Assembly (NCBI GenBank): GCA_947475545.1
Contig: CANJLL010000001.1
Coordinates: 372,001-436,000 of the forward strand
DNA: 64,000 nt
Direction of reading: 5' to 3'
Source of the DNA: Chloroflexota bacterium
Lineage (GTDB): Bacteria; Chloroflexota; Limnocylindria; Limnocylindrales; CSP1-4
Within the stretch, counting starts at the first letter, position 1. Each line of letters starts with the position of its first letter. The position numbers were made by a program, and so were the translations under genes. This document shows positions 61,202 through 64,000 of this stretch, piece after piece. Below the pieces are notes generated by a model that worked only from the letters and a program-made list of their open reading frames with translations, was not told where the DNA came from and did no database searches.

Positions 61202-62101
61202 CTACGAGGGCTCCATCGGGAGCGGCCCGCGCTCGCGCGACGCGGCGCCCGATCGGCGCGTCGACAGGACCGAGCCAACGATCACCAGCGCGAACCCCAC
61301 GATCATCGCCAGCGTGAACGTCTCCTGCAGCACCACCACTCCGAGGATGGCGGCCACAGCAGGATTGATGTAGGTGATGATCGTAGCCCGAACCGGGCCA
61401 ATCTCCTTGATCAGTTCGGCGAACACCAGGAACGCGATCGCGGTAGAGAAGACGCCGAGGATGACGACGCTCAGGACCACCGGCGTGCTCGGCAACTGCG
61501 TGGGCCATCCGCTGAGCCACGACAGGACGCCGTACAGGACGGTGTTGAACGTCAGCGACAGGCCCATGATGCCCACCGACGACGTGCCCGCAAGCGGGCG
61601 GGTGAGCAACACCGGCCCCACCGCGTAGCCGACCACCGTGATTCCGATGAGCACGAGCGGCGTGATCCCCGAGACCGCGAAACCGCCGCCGGCGATGGCG
61701 GTCACTCCGGCCAGCCCCACGAGCAGACCGAGGAGCGCCGCACCGCTCAGCCTGTGCACACTGCCCGTGAGCAGCGCGATCAGCGCACCCACCAGGGGCA
61801 CGCCGGCGATGAGCAGCCCGGCGAGCGAGCTGGAGACCTGCTGCTCCGCCGTGCCCAGCGTCACCCAGGGGATGGAGATCTCGATCACCGCGAAGGCGAC
61901 CACCCAGCGCCACCGCCGGAGGACGGGACCGAGGTCTGTCGTCACGATCGCCGCCGGCAGCAGGATGGCCGCACCCACCGCGGTTCGCACGAACACGAGG
62001 AACGCCGGCGAGATCTCCGCAACCGCGATGCGGATGAAGAGGTAGGGGATGCCCCACAGGAGCGACATCAGGCCGAACAGCACCAGCCCGCGACGGGTCA
62101 A
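61202..62101 (-). CDS. EamA/DMT-family transporter
   Basis: A 299-aa membrane protein with about ten transmembrane helices in two EamA repeats (SLLWGIPYLFIRIAV... and the second beginning near residue 145). The end is charged. The TTG at 62101 overlaps the stop of the PLP-enzyme gene (TTGA) and was chosen as start; a nearby in-frame GTG (V in GLVLFG) is an alternative. It could export a product of the adjacent decarboxylase. Confidence 0.85.
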   Translation of the reverse strand: MTRRGLVLFGLMSLLWGIPYLFIRIAVAEISPAFLVFVRTAVGAAILLPAAIVTTDLGPVLRRWRWVVAFAVIEISIPWVTLGTAEQQVSSSLAGLLIAGVPLVGALIALLTGSVHRLSGAALLGLLVGLAGVTAIAGGGFAVSGITPLVLIGITVVGYAVGPVLLTRPLAGTSSVGIMGLSLTFNTVLYGVLSWLSGWPTQLPSTPVVLSVVILGVFSTAIAFLVFAELIKEIGPVRATIITYINPAVAAILGVVVLQETFTLAMIVGFALVIVGSVLSTRRSGAASRERGPLPMEPS

Positions 62102-63651
62102 CCCGGCCCACCCGCACCAACACCGGTCAGCTCGTCCCCGAACCGGATCACGGCATCCACGAGCGCATCGACGTCCGCGAGGGTGGTCCGCGGGTTGATG
62201 TAGCAGGGCCGGATGGCGAAGCGGCCGGCCACCACCGTGCTCGAGGGCACCTGGCCGGTCTCGCGCCGCAGCCTCTCCAGGATGCGGGAGTTGAGGCTGT
62301 CGCCATCCGTGCCCGCCGGTGCCCGGTACCGGAGGCACACGACCGAGAGCTGGGGCTCCATGAGGAGCTCGAGGCGCGGGTTTGCCATGGCGCGGTCGGC
62401 GACGCGCCGAGCGTAGGCCACGTGGCGGTCCACCCGGGCGATCACGCCCGCCCGCCCGATCTCGCGCAGGACCGCCCAGACCATGACCCCGCGGGGTGGC
62501 GCGGACAGCTCCAGGCTCTGGTCGGCCCAGCGCCCGTTCATCCGGTCAAACTGGGAGACGGCCGGGGCGTCGTGGGGCGTGAACGTCCCTTCGAGGTACG
62601 CGGCGTCACCCTCCGCGAACGCGCGGGTCAGCACGCCCTCGTCGCGGACGAAGGTCGCCGCCACGCCGACGCCGGTGGCCAGCCACTTGTGCGGATCCAC
62701 GATCCAGGAGTCGGCCAGTTCCAGTCCGGCATACAGCGGCGCCAGGCGCGGCGACGCATTGCCGATCAGGCCGTAGGCGCCGTCGACGTGGAGCCAGCTC
62801 CCGAACCGTGTGGCGATCGCCGCGACACCGGCGATGTCATCGACGGAGCCGGTATCGGTGGTCCCCGCGATGGCGACCGTCGCGATGGGCACGATGCCCT
62901 CGCGCGCGTCGGCTGCCAGTGCGGCCTCCAGCTGGTCCAGCCGGATCCGGCCATCGCCATCCACGGGGATGGCGCGGACCGCCTGGCGACCCAGCCCGAG
63001 GACTGCGGCGGCACGGTGCACGGTGCGATGGGCCAGCTCCGATGCGTAGACGCGGCCACGCAGGCCCGCGGGCGCGCCGTCCTCCGCCACGTTGAAGCCG
63101 AGCCGTTCGAAGGCGGACTGGCGCGCACTCCCCAGGCCGACCAGGTTGGCGGTCGAACCGCCGCTCGAGTAGACCCCCGTCACGCCGTCCGGTAGCCCGC
63201 ACAGCTGGGCCAGCCAGCGGAGGCTGTCGTGCTCCAGGCGATTGAACGCGTGGATCGTGTAGCGCTGGCCGCCGGCGAACGCCATCGCGGTCTCGCCGAT
63301 CGCGCCGCCGGTTGAGGCGCCCGTGGTGATGAAGCCGACAAACCCAGGGGCACCGATCCGGGATCCCTCCGCCACCAGCGCGCCCAGCTCGTCCACCATC
63401 GCGTCCAGGCCAATGCCGGCCTCGGGCACGGGTCCAGCGGTGACCGCGTCGACCGGCCGCTCGTAGGCGACGAACGGGCCACTGGCGTGCGCCGCGTGGA
63501 ACGCGTCGATGGCGGGCCCGAGGCGGGCAAGCGCCTGGGATGCCCGGCCCGTCTCGGCAGCCTCCGACAGCAGGAGGTCATCGGGGAGCGGGGTGGGAGC
63601 CTCGGCGGGGGGCATCAGTGCAGTATCGCGCAGGTGGTCCGCGGCTTCCAT
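62098..63651 (-). CDS. PLP-dependent group II decarboxylase
   Basis: A 517-aa enzyme of the aromatic-L-amino-acid/glutamate decarboxylase family. The PLP lysine is in VDPHKWLATGV, the cofactor-binding Asp in WLHVDGAYG, and GFITTGASTGGAIGE and YSSGGSTANLVGLGSARQ are conserved substrate/phosphate loops. The C-terminal domain with RPCYINPRTTLADVDALVD is typical. The exact amino-acid substrate is not evident. It starts with ATG 3 bases after an SDR gene on the - strand and overlaps the transporter gene. Confidence 0.88.
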   Translation of the reverse strand: MEAADHLRDTALMPPAEAPTPLPDDLLLSEAAETGRASQALARLGPAIDAFHAAHASGPFVAYERPVDAVTAGPVPEAGIGLDAMVDELGALVAEGSRIGAPGFVGFITTGASTGGAIGETAMAFAGGQRYTIHAFNRLEHDSLRWLAQLCGLPDGVTGVYSSGGSTANLVGLGSARQSAFERLGFNVAEDGAPAGLRGRVYASELAHRTVHRAAAVLGLGRQAVRAIPVDGDGRIRLDQLEAALAADAREGIVPIATVAIAGTTDTGSVDDIAGVAAIATRFGSWLHVDGAYGLIGNASPRLAPLYAGLELADSWIVDPHKWLATGVGVAATFVRDEGVLTRAFAEGDAAYLEGTFTPHDAPAVSQFDRMNGRWADQSLELSAPPRGVMVWAVLREIGRAGVIARVDRHVAYARRVADRAMANPRLELLMEPQLSVVCLRYRAPAGTDGDSLNSRILERLRRETGQVPSSTVVAGRFAIRPCYINPRTTLADVDALVDAVIRFGDELTGVGAGGPG

Positions 63652-63654
63652 TGG

Positions 63655-64000
63655 CTAGCGGGGGACGTACACGTCGCGGATGAGCGTCATGCCCGTGAGC
63701 TGGTAGCCCAGGTCCGACGCCAGGAGCACGACCAGCGGCGCGAAGTCCTCCGGCTTGCCGATGATCCCCGCCGCGATCCGGCGATCCGCCTCCTCGGCAG
63801 ACAGGCCGCGCCGCCACATCGCGGTGTCCGTGGCGCCGGGACCCAGCGCATTGACGCTGATCCGATGCTCCTTCAGCTCACGGGCCAGGGACCGGGAGAG
63901 GGCGAGGACGCCGCCCTTGGACGCTGCGTAGTGCGCGCCGTTGGGCTGGCCATCGATGCCGCGGTTGGATCCCATGTTGATGATCCGGCCGCCGCCGCGG
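63655..64000 (-). CDS. Short-chain dehydrogenase/reductase, 5' end outside window
   Basis: The C-terminal 114 codons of an SDR. It contains GGGRIINMGSNRGI (the strand before the catalytic Ser region), the catalytic YAASKGG, then ALSRSLARELKEHRISVNALGPGATDTAM. The NAD-binding TGxxxGxG and the start lie beyond 64000. An SDR, a PLP decarboxylase and an EamA transporter form one - strand operon. Confidence 0.88.
   Translation of the reverse strand, partial: RGGGRIINMGSNRGIDGQPNGAHYAASKGGVLALSRSLARELKEHRISVNALGPGATDTAMWRRGLSAEEADRRIAAGIIGKPEDFAPLVVLLASDLGYQLTGMTLIRDVYVPR

Noticed and set aside
60252..62123. A 623-residue minus-strand frame spanning the CcdA, TlpA and EamA genes
   Set aside because: It is an alternate frame of three recognisable membrane or exported proteins.
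1..64000. CRISPR arrays, tRNA and rRNA genes
   Set aside because: I scanned for regularly spaced repeats and for tRNA and rRNA signatures and saw none that I could support.

Overview
The window is about 64 kb of very GC-rich bacterial chromosome with densely packed genes, frequent GTG starts and 4-base ATGA/GTGA gene overlaps. The gene order rnc-smc-ftsY-ffh-rpsP-rimM-trmD-rplS-rnhB, the short EF-Ts form, and rpsB-tsf-pyrH-frr-uppS-cdsA-dxr-rseP-ispG followed by nusA-infB-rbfA-truB-ribF-rpsO-pnp fit a Chloroflexota-type bacterium (Limnocylindria/Ellin6529-like). That assignment is inferred from gene content and was not computed.

Positions 1-43,300 are a nearly continuous core block, all on the + strand. 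It holds chromosome condensation and signal-recognition genes (rnc, smc, ftsY, ffh), ribosome and tRNA maturation genes (rpsP, khpA, rimM, trmD, rplS, rnhB), a translation and lipid/isoprenoid operon (rpsB to ispG), the nusA-infB operon, RNA turnover (pnp, rnj), aspartate-semialdehyde dehydrogenase, a family-4 uracil-DNA glycosylase, ftsK, a RodZ-like protein, a CinA-type amidase, a Mur ligase, yajQ and a ThDP enzyme. The promoters I can see use -10 boxes of the type TATACT/TACACT, several as extended TGC-TATACT elements. nusA has a strong promoter followed at once by an intrinsic terminator-like hairpin.

The most unusual gene is pnp (28638-31220). A complete DnaQ-type DEDDh 3'-5' exonuclease domain, with all five catalytic residues, sits between the two RNase PH halves of polynucleotide phosphorylase, where the helical domain normally lies. 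This predicts one polypeptide combining phosphorolytic and hydrolytic 3'-5' nuclease activity.

From 43.3 kb the layout becomes accessory. There are small unlinked genes (DUF952, methyltransferase, YbaK deacylase, lipoprotein), then a complete 1520-bp IS1182-like element inserted exactly at the lipoprotein stop codon between CTAG copies. Next comes a tight + strand metabolic cluster (48354-55622): enolase-superfamily enzyme, metal-ligand-deficient M24 protein, amidohydrolase, octopine-type dehydrogenase, dipicolinate-synthase-A-like protein, 4-OT tautomerase, VOC protein and DUF2461. It looks like an undescribed pathway for a small amino or opine-like compound. A 1.08-kb gap with no convincing gene follows.

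The right end (56.7-64 kb) lies mostly on the - strand: a BNR-repeat protein translationally coupled to a MoaD/ThiS-like protein, a membrane protein, a decayed winged-helix (AlkZ-like) pseudogene on the + strand, a TlpA-CcdA redox pair, and an SDR/PLP-decarboxylase/EamA-transporter operon cut by the window edge. I saw no tRNA, rRNA or CRISPR.
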